Source: an uncultured Desulfuromonadales bacterium
GTDB lineage: Bacteria; Desulfobacterota; Desulfuromonadia; Desulfuromonadales; Geopsychrobacteraceae
NCBI GenBank assembly: GCA_945787295.1
Contig: CALZHQ010000038.1
Span: 2,703 to 66,507, forward strand
Reading direction: 5' to 3'
Length of the DNA: 63,805 bases
This document shows, one piece after another, positions 9,639 through 18,971 of this stretch. Every line of letters begins with the position of its first letter. Within the stretch, counting starts at the first letter, position 1. A model generated the notes under the pieces. It made no database searches. It worked only from the letters and a program-made list of their open reading frames with translations, and had not been told where the DNA came from. The position numbers and the translations under genes are program-made.

Positions 9639-9803
9639 CTAGTGTCCCGTGTGGTTAATTCCATTGACCAATTTCGGCCCTTTTTGCCGCTGCCCGCGTT
9701 GCTCAAATTCGGCTTAGCTTTGGCTAGGCCTGTATTTTCGCGCCTTGGCAGCAACAAAAATTGCTCGACATTGTCACAACGGACTAACCAAACAGAACAC
9801 TAG
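9639..9803. mobile_element. Foldback MITE-like element, 165 bp
   Basis: The ends are inverted repeats beginning CTAGTGT and ending ACACTAG. Left end AGTGTCCCGTGTGGTTA matches the inverted right end AGTGTTCTGTTTGGTTA with three mismatches in 17. Similarity between the two arms continues inwards (ACCAATTTCGG against ACAATGTCGAG, then CTTTTTGCCGCTGCC against ATTTTTGTTGCTGCC). The centre is another hairpin, GGCTTAGC-TTTG-GCTAGGCC. The whole unit could fold into one long imperfect hairpin. It has no coding capacity. The right end supplies the nrdR stop codon. I know no family name for it, and whether it recurs elsewhere cannot be judged here. Confidence 0.7.
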
Positions 9804-10258
9804 TTCGAATTTTTCAACAGATCGGTCAGTTCCGTCATGAACTCGTTGATATCTTTAAACTGCCGGTATACTGAAGCAAAGCGCACATAAGCAACTTCAT
9901 CAACGGCATGTAGAGAATCCATGACCGCCTCTCCAATCAGACTGGCAGCTATCTCTTTATCGCCACACTCCTGAAACCTGCGCTCCAGCTGATCGACCAT
10001 CTGCTCGATCTGCTCCACTGAAACCGGTCGCTTCTCACAAGCGCGTTGCATCCCGGCGATTATTTTCGCGCGATCAAAGGCTTCACGACGGCCATCCTTC
10101 TTGATGACCCAGGGCAGAATCTCCTCGACCCGTTCATAGGTGGTAAAGCGTCGCTCACAAGCCGGGCACTCACGCCGGCGGCGGACATTATTCCCCTCTT
10201 TTCCGAGCCGTGAGTCGACGACCCGGGTATCGTCATGCTGGCAAAATGGACAATTCAT
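9800..10258 (-). CDS. nrdR: Transcriptional repressor NrdR
   Basis: Zinc-ribbon plus ATP-cone repressor of ribonucleotide reductase genes, 152 residues. Seen: MNCPFC and CPAC zinc ribbon, [17 protein letters not shown], and an ATP-cone from about residue 48 ([14 protein letters not shown]). The last residues are LLKNSN and the TAG stop (9800-9802) lies in the terminal CTAG of the foldback element, so the native C-terminus may have been slightly different. It overlaps the dCMP deaminase gene by 4 nt. Confidence 0.96.
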   Translation of the reverse strand: MNCPFCQHDDTRVVDSRLGKEGNNVRRRRECPACERRFTTYERVEEILPWVIKKDGRREAFDRAKIIAGMQRACEKRPVSVEQIEQMVDQLERRFQECGDKEIAASLIGEAVMDSLHAVDEVAYVRFASVYRQFKDINEFMTELTDLLKNSN

Positions 10259-10713
10259 TTATCCTCGCTTTGCGGGTATTGCTGATATTCAATCCCGGCT
10301 TCATCCAACATCTGCAGCGACAGTTTATCGGGATAGCCACGCTTGAAAACGATGCCACCGACACCGGCATTTATGAGCATTTTACTACATATAATACAGG
10401 GTGAATCGGTGCAGTAAAGGGTCGAACCGTCAATATTGATACCGTGACGGGCCGCCTGAATAATGGCATTCTGTTCAGCGTGCAGACCCCGACAAAGCTC
10501 ATGCCGCTCTCCGGAAGGCACCTTCATCTGCTCACGCAGGCAGCCGGTAACATCACAGTGAGTGATGCCACTCGGCACGCCGTTGTAACCGGTTGCCAGG
10601 ATATTTTTCTCTTTCACCAGAATCGCTCCGACCTGTCGGCGCATGCAGGTTGAGCGACTGGCAACCAGCTCGGTAATCTGCATGAAATATTCGTCCCAAC
10701 TCGGTCGTTGCAT
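10255..10713 (-). CDS. dCMP deaminase (ComEB-like)
   Basis: Zinc-dependent cytidine/deoxycytidylate deaminase, 152 residues, supplying dUMP for thymidylate synthesis. Seen: [11 protein letters not shown] with the zinc His and catalytic Glu, and [13 protein letters not shown] with the two zinc Cys. Two further cysteines near TGCLREQ fit dCMP deaminases. Its place between glyA and nrdR fits one-carbon and deoxynucleotide metabolism. The start follows glyA by 10 nt. Confidence 0.93.
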   Translation of the reverse strand: MQRPSWDEYFMQITELVASRSTCMRRQVGAILVKEKNILATGYNGVPSGITHCDVTGCLREQMKVPSGERHELCRGLHAEQNAIIQAARHGINIDGSTLYCTDSPCIICSKMLINAGVGGIVFKRGYPDKLSLQMLDEAGIEYQQYPQSEDK

Positions 10714-10723
10714 GCTGAAGTCC

Positions 10724-11977
10724 TTACTTCAAGCGGTGCGCATAAAGCGGAAACTCTTTGCAGAGTTCTTTAATCTCTGCGCGGATCTTGGCCAGTTCCT
10801 CTTTGTTGTCGATATTCTTAAAGGCCCGGTCGATCCAGCCAGCGACTTTGATCATTTCCGGTTCTTTCAAACCCCGGGTGGTGGTCGCCGGGGTACCGAT
10901 CCGAATACCGCTGGTCACAAATGGGGAACGGGTATCGAAAGGAACTGCATTCTTGTTCACGGTAATACCAGCCTCTTCCAAAACCGCTTCGGCAACCTTG
11001 CCCGTCATCTCGGTGCCAGTGAAGTCCATCAGCATCAGATGGTTATCGGTGCCACCGGAAACCAGTTTGTAACCTTTGGCGACCAGTTCAGCGGCCAGGG
11101 TCTGAGCATTCTTGACCACTTGCTGCGCGTACTCTTTAAACTCTGGGGAGAGTGCTTCCTTGAAGGCAACCGCTTTAGCCGCGATGACATGCATCAGCGG
11201 ACCACCCTGGATGCCAGGAAAAATGTTACTGTTGAGTTTCTTGCTCCACTCTTCGGTGCAGAGGATCATGCCGCCGCGCGGACCACGCAGGGTCTTGTGT
11301 GTGGTGGTGGTGACAAACTCAGCGTAGGGTACCGGGTTAGAATGAACGCCAGCAGCAACCAGACCGGCAATGTGGGCCATATCGACCATCACCACCGCGC
11401 CGACTTCGTCAGCGATGCGACGGAAAGCCGGAAAATCGATTTCACGGGTATAGGCACTGGCACCGACGACAATCAACTTCGGCTTGTGCTCTTTAGCTAA
11501 GGCCTCAACCTCTTCGTAATCTATGGTCCCGGTCGCTTCTTTCACACCGTAAGGAACGATATTATAGAGTTTACCGGAGAAGTTGACCGGAGAGCCGTGG
11601 GTCAGATGACCGCCGTGGGCCAAGTTCATGCCAAGGACGGTATCGCCAGGCTGACAGACGGCCATGTAAACTGCCATATTGGCCTGAGAACCTGAGTGCG
11701 CCTGAACATTAGCATGCTCAGCACCAAACAGCTCCTTAGCCCGATCGATCGCTAACTGCTCAGCCTTGTCGACAACTTCACAACCGCCATAGTAGCGCTT
11801 GCCAGGATAGCCTTCGGCATACTTGTTGGTCAGTACCGATCCCTGCGCTTCAAGCACAGCTTCGCTGACGAAGTTCTCCGAAGCGATGAATTCGAGGTTA
11901 TATTCCTGACGCTCGGTCTCTTCGACCAGGATTTCGGCAATTGCAGGATCGAATGAGGATAAGTTTTTTTCTGACAT
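10724..11977 (-). CDS. glyA: Serine hydroxymethyltransferase
   Basis: PLP enzyme interconverting serine and glycine while loading tetrahydrofolate; 417 residues. Seen: [36 protein letters not shown] and the PLP lysine in [15 protein letters not shown] longer frame opens at 11995, but ATG at 11977 has GGAGA at 11984-11988 and begins [10 protein letters not shown]. The terminator after rpiB ends about 20 nt upstream. Confidence 0.98.
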   Translation of the reverse strand: MSEKNLSSFDPAIAEILVEETERQEYNLEFIASENFVSEAVLEAQGSVLTNKYAEGYPGKRYYGGCEVVDKAEQLAIDRAKELFGAEHANVQAHSGSQANMAVYMAVCQPGDTVLGMNLAHGGHLTHGSPVNFSGKLYNIVPYGVKEATGTIDYEEVEALAKEHKPKLIVVGASAYTREIDFPAFRRIADEVGAVVMVDMAHIAGLVAAGVHSNPVPYAEFVTTTTHKTLRGPRGGMILCTEEWSKKLNSNIFPGIQGGPLMHVIAAKAVAFKEALSPEFKEYAQQVVKNAQTLAAELVAKGYKLVSGGTDNHLMLMDFTGTEMTGKVAEAVLEEAGITVNKNAVPFDTRSPFVTSGIRIGTPATTTRGLKEPEMIKVAGWIDRAFKNIDNKEELAKIRAEIKELCKEFPLYAHRLK

Positions 11978-11998
11978 CTTTGTTCTCCAGTGCATAAG

Positions 11999-12026
11999 AA
12001 AAAACGGGGCAGATTAAACTGCCCCG
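11999..12026 (-). terminator. Intrinsic terminator between rpiB and glyA
   Basis: Perfect 8-bp GC-rich stem CGGGGCAG / CTGCCCCG (12005-12012 with 12019-12026), 6-nt loop, followed by TTTTTT on the minus strand. It is strong by inspection and stands about 20 nt before the glyA start. Confidence 0.88.
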
Positions 12027-12036
12027 CTCGTTAATT

Positions 12037-12477
12037 TTAACTGTTCTGCTCCGCGGCAGCGATTTTCAGCAGACGGTTCTGGTGTCGGCCACCCTCGAAT
12101 TCGGTATCGAGCCAGATCTCAACCAGCTTGACACCGTCTTCAACTGAGAGAATCCGGCCGCCCATCACCAGAATATTGGCGTTATTGTGCTCTTTCGACA
12201 TCTGCGCAGTGAATTCATCATGTACCAACGCCGCCCGGATTCCCGGAAACTTGTTGGCGATGATCGACATGCCGATACCGGTGCCGCAGATCAGGACACC
12301 CTTTTCCGCTGCGCCTGTGGAAACAGCACTGGCAACCTTGGCGCCGAAATCAGGATAATCGACCGAATCGCTGCCATTGGTGCCATAATCGGCCCACTCC
12401 AGGCCACGCTTTTCCAGCAGTTCGAGAACAGCTTTTTTCAGCTCCAGACCACCATGATCACTTCCAACAACAATCAT
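12037..12477 (-). CDS. rpiB: Ribose 5-phosphate isomerase B
   Basis: Interconverts ribose 5-phosphate and ribulose 5-phosphate, 146 residues. Seen: VGSDHGGLELK, CGTGIGMSIIANK with the catalytic Cys, and HDEFTAQMSKEHNNANIL. An upstream in-frame TTG (12489) exists, but ATG at 12477 has TGAGG six nt upstream and begins MIVVGSDHGG. It starts 8 nt after the fabF stop and is the last gene before the 12 kb terminator. Confidence 0.95.
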   Translation of the reverse strand: MIVVGSDHGGLELKKAVLELLEKRGLEWADYGTNGSDSVDYPDFGAKVASAVSTGAAEKGVLICGTGIGMSIIANKFPGIRAALVHDEFTAQMSKEHNNANILVMGGRILSVEDGVKLVEIWLDTEFEGGRHQNRLLKIAAAEQNS

Positions 12478-12485
12478 TTTTCGCC

Positions 12486-13718
12486 TCAAATCTTGCGGAA
12501 AGCCAAGGTAGCGTTCGTACCACCAAAACCGAAAGAATTCGACATGGCAACCTTACACTCCGCCTGCCGCGCCTCATTCGGGACGTAATCGAGATCACAA
12601 TCCGGATCGGGCTCGTCATAGTTGATCGTCGGTGGAATGACACCTTTGTCAAGGGCAAGGGCCATGTAAACAGCTTCGAAACCACCAGCAGCGCCGAGAC
12701 CGTGCCCCGTCATACTTTTGGTCGAACTGATCATCACCTTTTTCGCATGTTCACCGAGAACCGATTTGATCGCCATGGTCTCGTAGAGATCGTTGAAATG
12801 GGTGGAGGTTCCATGGGCGTTGATGTAGTCAACGTCTTCAGGATTCAGTCCGGCATTGTTCAGGGCCATCTTCATGCAGCGTGCCGCACCTTCGCCACCG
12901 GCGGCAGGTTGGGTCAGGTGATATGCATCTCCACTCAAACCGTATCCGGCGACCTCACAGTAAATCTTTGCGCCGCGGGCCTTGGCTGCTTCATATTCTT
13001 CCAAGATCAAGATACCTGCGCCTTCAGCCATTACGAAGCCATCGCGATTTTTCTCAAACGGACGGCTGGCTCCTTGCGGGTCGTCATTGCGGGTCGAAAG
13101 CGCCTTCATGACATTGAAGCCACCAATTGCCATCGGCGTGATGGTCGATTCAGTGCCACCGGCAAACATGGCATCTGCATCGCCACGCGCGATCATATGA
13201 TAAGCATCACCAATCGAATGGGTTCCGGTCGCACAGGCAGAGACCGACGAAAGATTCGGCCCCTTGGCACCAAATTTCATCGAAATGTGTCCTGGCGCCA
13301 AGTTGATAATCAACATCGGAATAAAGAACGGCGAAATCTTTTTATAGCCGCGCTCGAGCATCACTCCATGATAGTGTTCGATCGTTGGAAGACCTCCGAG
13401 ACCGGAACCAACCAGCACACCAACACGTTCAGCGTTTTCTTCGGTGATCTGCAGGCCGGAATCATTGTAGGCCATTTCAGCAGCAGCCAAACCATATTGA
13501 ATGAAGAGGTCCATTTTCTTGATCTCTTTCTTTTCAATAAAGTCGGTTGCCTCGAAATCTTTGACCTCTCCGGCAATCTGGGTCGGTAAATCGGACGCAT
13601 CAAAACGGGTAACCGGACCTAATCCGGATTGACCGGAAGTAATGGCATTCCAGTTTTTTTCAACACCGGTCCCGAGGGGAGACACGATACCGATACCGGT
13701 GACCACAACTCTACGCAT
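12486..13718 (-). CDS. fabF: Beta-ketoacyl-ACP synthase II
   Basis: Elongating condensing enzyme of type II fatty-acid synthesis, 410 residues. Seen: the catalytic Cys in [11 protein letters not shown], His in [11 protein letters not shown] and His in [14 protein letters not shown]. It is separated from acpP by about 150 nt holding a stable hairpin. Confidence 0.98.
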   Translation of the reverse strand: MRRVVVTGIGIVSPLGTGVEKNWNAITSGQSGLGPVTRFDASDLPTQIAGEVKDFEATDFIEKKEIKKMDLFIQYGLAAAEMAYNDSGLQITEENAERVGVLVGSGLGGLPTIEHYHGVMLERGYKKISPFFIPMLIINLAPGHISMKFGAKGPNLSSVSACATGTHSIGDAYHMIARGDADAMFAGGTESTITPMAIGGFNVMKALSTRNDDPQGASRPFEKNRDGFVMAEGAGILILEEYEAAKARGAKIYCEVAGYGLSGDAYHLTQPAAGGEGAARCMKMALNNAGLNPEDVDYINAHGTSTHFNDLYETMAIKSVLGEHAKKVMISSTKSMTGHGLGAAGGFEAVYMALALDKGVIPPTINYDEPDPDCDLDYVPNEARQAECKVAMSNSFGFGGTNATLAFRKI

Positions 13719-13739
13719 AACTTTTCTCTTTCAGTAAGG

Positions 13740-13762
13740 TATCACCTGACGAGTCGGTGATA
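13740..13762 (-). other. Small hairpin in the acpP-fabF spacer
   Basis: TATCACC / GGTGATA form a 7-bp stem with a 9-nt loop about 20 nt upstream of fabF. No U tract follows. It could modulate fabF translation or be a processing site; only the symmetry is seen. Confidence 0.35.
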
Positions 13763-13828
13763 GCAGTGCTATTTCGGCGCGAAAACAATGCTCGCTTAAA
13801 AACTTTATTGTGTGCGGCGGAAAGCAGA

Positions 13829-13861
13829 ACGGTGGTGGCGAAATCAATCCGCCACCACCGT
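13829..13861 (-). other. Stable hairpin directly after acpP
   Basis: A perfect 12-bp stem (ACGGTGGTGGCG / CGCCACCACCGT) with a 9-nt loop starts 6 nt after the acpP stop. No clean U tract follows, so it is more likely an mRNA 3'-end stabiliser or partial terminator. That would help make acpP more abundant than fabF. Confidence 0.55.
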
Positions 13862-13867
13862 CTTTAA

Positions 13868-14101
13868 TCAGGAAGCGTTGGTGATGTAGTCAACAGCGTC
13901 CTTAACTTTCTGAATTTTCTCAGCATCTTCGTCGGAAATCTCGACGTCGAATTCCTCTTCCAGAGCCATGACCAGCTCTACGGTGTCGAGGGAATCGGCA
14001 CCCAGGTCATCCATGAATGCTGCCTCAGAAGTTACCTGATCTTCATCAACACCCAGTTGCTCTGCAACAATCTGCTTTACACGTTCTTCAATAGAAGCCA
14101 T
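13868..14101 (-). CDS. acpP: Acyl carrier protein
   Basis: Acidic 77-residue four-helix carrier. The phosphopantetheine serine lies in [13 protein letters not shown]. The frame extends upstream to 14218, but ATG at 14101 is preceded by AGGAGG with good spacing and begins [11 protein letters not shown]. Both the start and the ribosome site lie inside the 3' end of fabG, with a 14-nt overlap. Confidence 0.98.
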   Translation of the reverse strand: MASIEERVKQIVAEQLGVDEDQVTSEAAFMDDLGADSLDTVELVMALEEEFDVEISDEDAEKIQKVKDAVDYITNAS

Positions 14102-14867
14102 ATCGCTTTCCTCCTGTGTGGTTTCGGCTATACATATACATTCCGCCGTTGACTCCGATAACCTGCCCGGTAATGTAACCGGAATTTTCCGAAGCCAAAA
14201 AAAGAACCGCGTTGGCAATATCGTCCGGCGAACCGAGGCGCTCCAGGGGAATCTGAGCAGCCAGCTCCTGACGCTTATCTTCCGGCAGTGCGTCAGTCAT
14301 ATCGGTGGCGATAAAGCCAGGAGCGACCGCATTGACGGTCACATTTCGTTTTGCCAGCTCACGCGCGTTGGAACGGGTCAGTCCCATCAAGCCGGCCTTA
14401 CTGGCGCAGTAGTTAGCCTGACCGGCATTGCCCATCTGACCAACGACTGAGGCGATATTGATGATCCGGCCACTCCGCTGCTTGGTCATCACCTTCGCAG
14501 CTGCGCGCGTACATAAGAACGCCCCCTTGAGATTGACGGTCAGAACCGCATCCCAATCCTCATCCTTCATCCGCAGCAGTAAACCATCCCGGGTAATGCC
14601 CGCGTTGTTAACCAGAATATCGATCTGACCAAACGTCTCTTTTGCGACCTTGATCATATTTTCAACATCTTCAGTAGCAGTCACATTGCCCTGCACGGCA
14701 ACAGCTTCAGTGCCCTGCTCTTTCAGTTCCGCGACAAATGCCTCAGTCGCCGCCGGGTCGATATCGACAGCGACAATCTTTGCCCCCTGGGCAGCAAGTG
14801 CCAGTGAGATGCTGCGCCCGATGCCACGTGATGCGCCGGTAACAATGGCAACTTTATCCTGTACCAT
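14088..14867 (-). CDS. fabG: 3-oxoacyl-ACP reductase
   Basis: NADPH-dependent short-chain dehydrogenase, 259 residues. Seen: [10 protein letters not shown] (cofactor), [10 protein letters not shown], the Ser in [10 protein letters not shown] and the YCASK Tyr-Lys pair. Family members usually end near VNGGMYM; here the frame runs on for about 13 more residues (YSRNHTGG...) across the acpP ribosome site and start. This looks like loss of the original stop or a small frameshift at the end of the gene; the active site is unaffected. Confidence 0.97.
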   Translation of the reverse strand: MVQDKVAIVTGASRGIGRSISLALAAQGAKIVAVDIDPAATEAFVAELKEQGTEAVAVQGNVTATEDVENMIKVAKETFGQIDILVNNAGITRDGLLLRMKDEDWDAVLTVNLKGAFLCTRAAAKVMTKQRSGRIINIASVVGQMGNAGQANYCASKAGLMGLTRSNARELAKRNVTVNAVAPGFIATDMTDALPEDKRQELAAQIPLERLGSPDDIANAVLFLASENSGYITGQVIGVNGGMYMYSRNHTGGKRYGFY

Positions 14868-14926
14868 AGTAAAGCTCCTTTTTATTCAAAAACAACGCAC
14901 GAAAAAATATTAATTGCTGATCGTGC

Positions 14927-15847
14927 TCAAGCAGTCAGCTTATTTAAACTGTCTACATCAGAAATGTTCTGTACGGTGGAACCCTTGGCGATTCTCTTTG
15001 CCAAACCGGAGAGAACCTTGCCGGGGCCGATTTCAACATAGTTGGTCACACCGAGGTCCTTCATTTTCAGGACCGACTCATCCCAACGTACCGGCGCACA
15101 GACCTGCTCGACCAGCAGCGGCTTCACACGATCAGCATCCCGATACGGAGCGGCTTCAACGTTACCGACCACCGGGCAGCTGAAAGCATTGACAACAACA
15201 GCCTGAAGAGTTTCTTCTAAACGCTTGGCGGCCGGTTGCATTAATGCTGAATGGAAAGGAGCGCTGACCGGCAATGGCAGAGCCCGCTTGGCGCCACGTT
15301 CTTTTGCAAGTGTGATGGCCCGTTCGACAGCGGTCGCATGACCGGCGATGACAATCTGTCCCGGGCTATTAAAGTTTGCCGGAGCAACCACTTCGCCTTC
15401 AGCGGCGTCGCGACATAATTGTTCTAGCTCAGGCGCTTCGATGCCCATGATCGCAGCCATGGCTCCGACCCCAACCGGCACAGCCTCCTGCATGAAGGTT
15501 CCGCGCAGACGAACGGTTCGAACCGCATCGGCCAAGGAAAGCGCACCGACAGCAACCAAAGCGGTGTATTCGCCAAGAGAGTGCCCGGCGGCATAGGCGG
15601 GTTGAAGATCTGTTTCTTCCTGCAAAACGCGAAGCGCAGCAACACTGGTGGTCAAAATAGCGGGCTGCGTATTCGCGGTCAGCTTTAACTCTTCCTCGCT
15701 ACCACTGAAACACAGAGCGGCGATATCAAATCCGAGAGCGTCACAGGCCTCTTCGAAAACCCGCTTTGCCGAAGTAAAATTAACGACCAGATCCTTTCCC
15801 ATTCCAGAAAACTGGGACCCTTGGCCAGGAAACAAAAATGCATTCAT
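14927..15847 (-). CDS. fabD: Malonyl-CoA:ACP transacylase
   Basis: Loads malonyl groups onto ACP, 306 residues. Seen: FPGQGSQFSGMG at the N-terminus, GHSLGEY with the nucleophilic Ser, the Arg in VRLRGTFMQ, and APFHSALM with the catalytic His. It lies 32 nt after fabH. Confidence 0.98.
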   Translation of the reverse strand: MNAFLFPGQGSQFSGMGKDLVVNFTSAKRVFEEACDALGFDIAALCFSGSEEELKLTANTQPAILTTSVAALRVLQEETDLQPAYAAGHSLGEYTALVAVGALSLADAVRTVRLRGTFMQEAVPVGVGAMAAIMGIEAPELEQLCRDAAEGEVVAPANFNSPGQIVIAGHATAVERAITLAKERGAKRALPLPVSAPFHSALMQPAAKRLEETLQAVVVNAFSCPVVGNVEAAPYRDADRVKPLLVEQVCAPVRWDESVLKMKDLGVTNYVEIGPGKVLSGLAKRIAKGSTVQNISDVDSLNKLTA

Positions 15848-15879
15848 AAGTGCTATTCCGTCTTATTATTTAATTTGGG

Positions 15880-16857
15880 TTACCAACGGACCAGGGTTCC
15901 GCCCCAGGTAAAACCACCACCGAAAGCAGCCATCAACAGTAGACTCCCCTCTTTGAGCAATCCAGCACGACTTGCTTCATCTATCGCAATCGGAATCGTT
16001 GCCGCAGAGGTATTACCATATTTACTGACGTTGATAAAACACTGCTCGTCTTTAAGTTTCAAGCGTTTAGCAGTCGCTTCAAGAATACGCAAGTTCGCCT
16101 GATGCGGAATAAACAGGTCAACATCAGCACAACTAAAACCGTTAGCTTTGAGAGCTTCATTAGAAATTTCTGTCATCATGCGAACGGCAAACTTATAAAC
16201 TTCATTGCCTTGCATTTTCAGAAAGGGAAGTCTGGCCTCCAAACCCTCCGGGGAGGCAGGATTCACAGCGCCAAACCCGGGCTGATAAAGCAACTCGATG
16301 TGATTACCATCCGTGCGCAGATGGGAAGAAAGCACGCCAGCTTCACCCTCTTGAGCTTCAAGAACAACCGCACCGGCACCGTCACCGAACAGCACGCAAG
16401 TGTTCCGATCAGTCCAGTCGAGTGCACGGCTGAAGGTTTCGGCACCGATAACCAAGGCTTTTTTGCCGCGTCCTGCCATCAGAAAGTCGTCAGCATTCGC
16501 CAGGGCATAGAGAAAACCGCTGCAAGCTGCTGAAATATCATAGGCATAAGCGTTTTTTGCACCGAGCTTTGCCTGGACAACACAAGCAGTTGCCGGCCAA
16601 GGGTAATCGCCGGTTATGGTTCCGACAACAATCAGATCTATCTCATCGGCTGCGACACCTGCGGCATCCAGGGCACGCTGAGCGGCCTTGGCGGCCAGGT
16701 CGGAAGTCACTTCATCATCAGCAGCAATATGACGCTCTTCGATCCCGGTTCGGGCGACAATCCAGTCATTATTCGTTTCGACTATTTTTTCGAGATCGAA
16801 ATTGGTCAGGATCTTCTCCGGAGCATACGATCCTGTGCCAATGATACGCGATTTCAT
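15880..16857 (-). CDS. fabH: Beta-ketoacyl-ACP synthase III
   Basis: Initiates fatty-acid synthesis by condensing acyl-CoA with malonyl-ACP, 325 residues. The triad is visible: Cys in DISAACSGFLYAL, His in IPHQANLRI, Asn in VSKYGNTSAA. It lies between plsX and fabD, the common order. Confidence 0.98.
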   Translation of the reverse strand: MKSRIIGTGSYAPEKILTNFDLEKIVETNNDWIVARTGIEERHIAADDEVTSDLAAKAAQRALDAAGVAADEIDLIVVGTITGDYPWPATACVVQAKLGAKNAYAYDISAACSGFLYALANADDFLMAGRGKKALVIGAETFSRALDWTDRNTCVLFGDGAGAVVLEAQEGEAGVLSSHLRTDGNHIELLYQPGFGAVNPASPEGLEARLPFLKMQGNEVYKFAVRMMTEISNEALKANGFSCADVDLFIPHQANLRILEATAKRLKLKDEQCFINVSKYGNTSAATIPIAIDEASRAGLLKEGSLLLMAAFGGGFTWGGTLVRW

Positions 16858-16915
16858 AGCTGGTTCTCCTCTGTCCGAGACACTCGCTCAACCCATTTAC
16901 CGAACTGACAAACAC

Positions 16916-17902
16916 TCAAAACAAATCTGCCAGGCGTTCTTCGATCCGGATCTTGGCAGATTCACTCGCCTGACGAATCGCGATGCTGATAGCAACAGGA
17001 TCAGAACTGCCATGACAGATAATACCGGTTCCGGCAATCCCCAACAAAGGGGCACCACCATACTCGGCTGGATTGATCTTCTTCTTGAAAGCCTTAAAAG
17101 CAGAGCGGCTCAACAGATATCCGAGCCGAGCCCAAAAACGGCTTTCAATTTCTCGCTTCAACATGGTACCGATGGCAACCGCCAGCCCTTCAGAAACTTT
17201 CAACAGAACGTTGCCGACAAAACCGTCACAAACGACCACATCGACCGAACCGTTATAAACGTCTCCACCTTCGACATAGCCGACGTAATTCAGATCAGAC
17301 TCTTTCAGCAGCTGATGTGCTCCTCGGGTCAGATCGTTACCCTTCTTTTCCTCTGCGCCATTAGAAAGCAAGCCGACCTTCGGACTGGTTTTACCGAGAA
17401 CCTGTTCAACATAAATGCTACCCATAAAGGCAAACTGAAAAAGATTGACCGGTTTGCACTCAACATTGGCGCCCATATCAAGAACCATTGTCTGGCCTTC
17501 AAGAGTTGGAACCAACGTTCCGATCGCCGGGCGATCGATACCCTTGACCCGCCTCAGGACCGCCATACCAGCAGCCATGGTGGCACCGGAGTTACCAGTA
17601 CTGACGACTGCAGCAGCCGTCCCCTGCTTAACCAGATCAAACGCAACACGGATCGAAGAATCTTTCTTCTTACGAACAGCATCCGAAGCAGAATCCTGCA
17701 TACCGACGACTTCACTGGCGTGGTGGACATCAATACACAAACCATCTGTCTGGTGCTTGACGAGCTCAGCTTCTATCTTTTCGGTCTCGCCAACCAGAAT
17801 GACTTCACAACCCCATTGCCGGGCAGCGTCAACAGCACCGGCAACTTCTGAAGCTGGGGCCGTGTCTCCCCCCATGGCATCAATGGCAATCTTCAATGAC
17901 AT
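16916..17902 (-). CDS. plsX: Phosphate acyltransferase PlsX
   Basis: Makes acyl-phosphate from acyl-ACP for phospholipid synthesis, 328 residues. Seen: [23 protein letters not shown] and the C-terminal [18 protein letters not shown]. It follows rpmF by 17 nt, the common rpmF-plsX-fabH arrangement. Confidence 0.98.
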   Translation of the reverse strand: MSLKIAIDAMGGDTAPASEVAGAVDAARQWGCEVILVGETEKIEAELVKHQTDGLCIDVHHASEVVGMQDSASDAVRKKKDSSIRVAFDLVKQGTAAAVVSTGNSGATMAAGMAVLRRVKGIDRPAIGTLVPTLEGQTMVLDMGANVECKPVNLFQFAFMGSIYVEQVLGKTSPKVGLLSNGAEEKKGNDLTRGAHQLLKESDLNYVGYVEGGDVYNGSVDVVVCDGFVGNVLLKVSEGLAVAIGTMLKREIESRFWARLGYLLSRSAFKAFKKKINPAEYGGAPLLGIAGTGIICHGSSDPVAISIAIRQASESAKIRIEERLADLF

Positions 17903-17919
17903 AATCGATTTAAATCGAA

Positions 17920-18102
17920 TCAGATTTCGTCACTGTTGATGACTTCTTTACCTTTATAGGTCCCGCAGTTTGCGCAAACGCGATGCGGCTGTTTTGGTTC
18001 TTGACATTGTGGGCAGGTAGAAATCCCTGGTGCAGAAATGGCATCATGTGCACGACGCGTATTTTTTTTCGACTTTGATTTTTTACTCTTAGGTACTGCC
18101 AT
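17920..18102 (-). CDS. rpmF: 50S ribosomal protein L32
   Basis: Sixty-residue basic protein beginning [19 protein letters not shown] with a four-cysteine zinc ribbon (CPQC and CANC). Belongs to the large ribosomal subunit. It sits between DUF177 and plsX as in many bacteria. Confidence 0.97.
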   Translation of the reverse strand: MAVPKSKKSKSKKNTRRAHDAISAPGISTCPQCQEPKQPHRVCANCGTYKGKEVINSDEI

Positions 18103-18176
18103 CTGTTTTTCTCCTTACAGCCGAACTCTGGTTCAGCTTATTTTTGATATTCAGGCGGATGCCTGTACTTCTGAAC

Positions 18177-18734
18177 TCAATCAGACGAATCTATTTTCAG
18201 ACCGGCAAGGACTGAAAACTTACTATTAAATGGCTTTTTAACACAGCCACAACTATCGGTGTTCAGGTTGCAACCACATTCGCTGCATAGCCCCTGGCAA
18301 TCTTCCTGACAGACCGGACTGATCGGCAAGGCCATCACCAGCTGATCCTGCAAAGGAGCAAGCAGGTCGAGAGTGTCATCTTTGTAATAAACCAGCCCTA
18401 GTTCATCGGTGTCGAGTTCAACCTCGACCTCCTCGTCCTCTGAACCTATCTCTTCAGCGACATACGGGGTAAAGGTAAAAGCAAAATCCCCTTGTAACTT
18501 TTTTTCATACGCCTGCAGACAGCGCCCGCAGGATAGATTTACACTGGTACTGAGTCGGCCATCGACCTCGACTAGCTGGCCGGATTTCTGCAGGCGCAAC
18601 TCGAAACTGATCGGCCGCAAAAACTGGGCGTCATCATGCTGCATCATTTCCTGCAAAATCGGAAATTGGCCGGCAGCAAAATTCAGTTCCTGCTTCAGGA
18701 TTCCGTCTTTTATATCTTTTAACTCAAGACGCAT
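18177..18734 (-). CDS. DUF177 / YceD-family protein
   Basis: 185 residues. Family members are encoded directly before rpmF in most bacteria and have been linked to 23S rRNA accumulation. Seen: an acidic middle part (EEIGSEDEEVEVELD), CGRCLQAYE, and C-terminal cysteines CQEDCQGLCSECGC. The frame extends to 18785, but that region is the promoter; ATG at 18734 has GGAG at 18744-18747 and begins MRLELKDI. First gene of the lipid-synthesis string. Confidence 0.9.
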   Translation of the reverse strand: MRLELKDIKDGILKQELNFAAGQFPILQEMMQHDDAQFLRPISFELRLQKSGQLVEVDGRLSTSVNLSCGRCLQAYEKKLQGDFAFTFTPYVAEEIGSEDEEVEVELDTDELGLVYYKDDTLDLLAPLQDQLVMALPISPVCQEDCQGLCSECGCNLNTDSCGCVKKPFNSKFSVLAGLKIDSSD

Positions 18735-18762
18735 TTCTGGCGGCTCCAGAGCAAAAGTGAAC

Positions 18763-18790
18763 AGTATAAAGAGAGCCTCAACCATGTCAA
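18763..18790 (-). promoter_or_regulatory. Promoter of the DUF177-rpmF-fab string
   Basis: Minus strand TTGACA (18785-18790), 16-nt spacer, TATACT (18763-18768): perfect -35 and 5/6 -10. The expected start is about 20 nt ahead of the DUF177 ATG, and it excludes the longer DUF177 frame. Confidence 0.75.
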
Positions 18791-18895
18791 GGGAAAAGGA
18801 CCGCCTTTAAGTGATTGAGATTGGCGAGTTTTCTTAGCCCATCGAGTGGCAATTTGCAAGGTTTTTTTTCTGGCGATAAGTGGTATCAATATCTA

Positions 18896-18910
18896 TGGTA
18901 ATTATTACCA
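18896..18910. promoter_or_regulatory. Palindrome upstream of mazG
   Basis: TGGTAAT-T-ATTACCA is a perfect 7+1+7 inverted repeat 62 bp before mazG, in AT-rich sequence after a T8 run. An operator is possible; the regulator is unknown. Confidence 0.4.
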
Positions 18911-18971
18911 CAAAAAGACACCAACCCAGCGAAATCTATAAGACTTTAACAATCGCAACAGGAAGGCGCGC

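Noticed and set aside
9551..9800. FMN riboswitch before ribD
   Set aside because: The conserved FMN-aptamer boxes are absent; the spacer is filled by the foldback element and a terminator.
10643..11500. Long plus-strand frame opposite glyA and the dCMP deaminase
   Set aside because: Codon-bias shadow; spans two confident minus-strand genes.
18735..18785. Longer DUF177 start
   Set aside because: The extension covers the -10 box of a clear promoter; ATG at 18734 has its own ribosome site.
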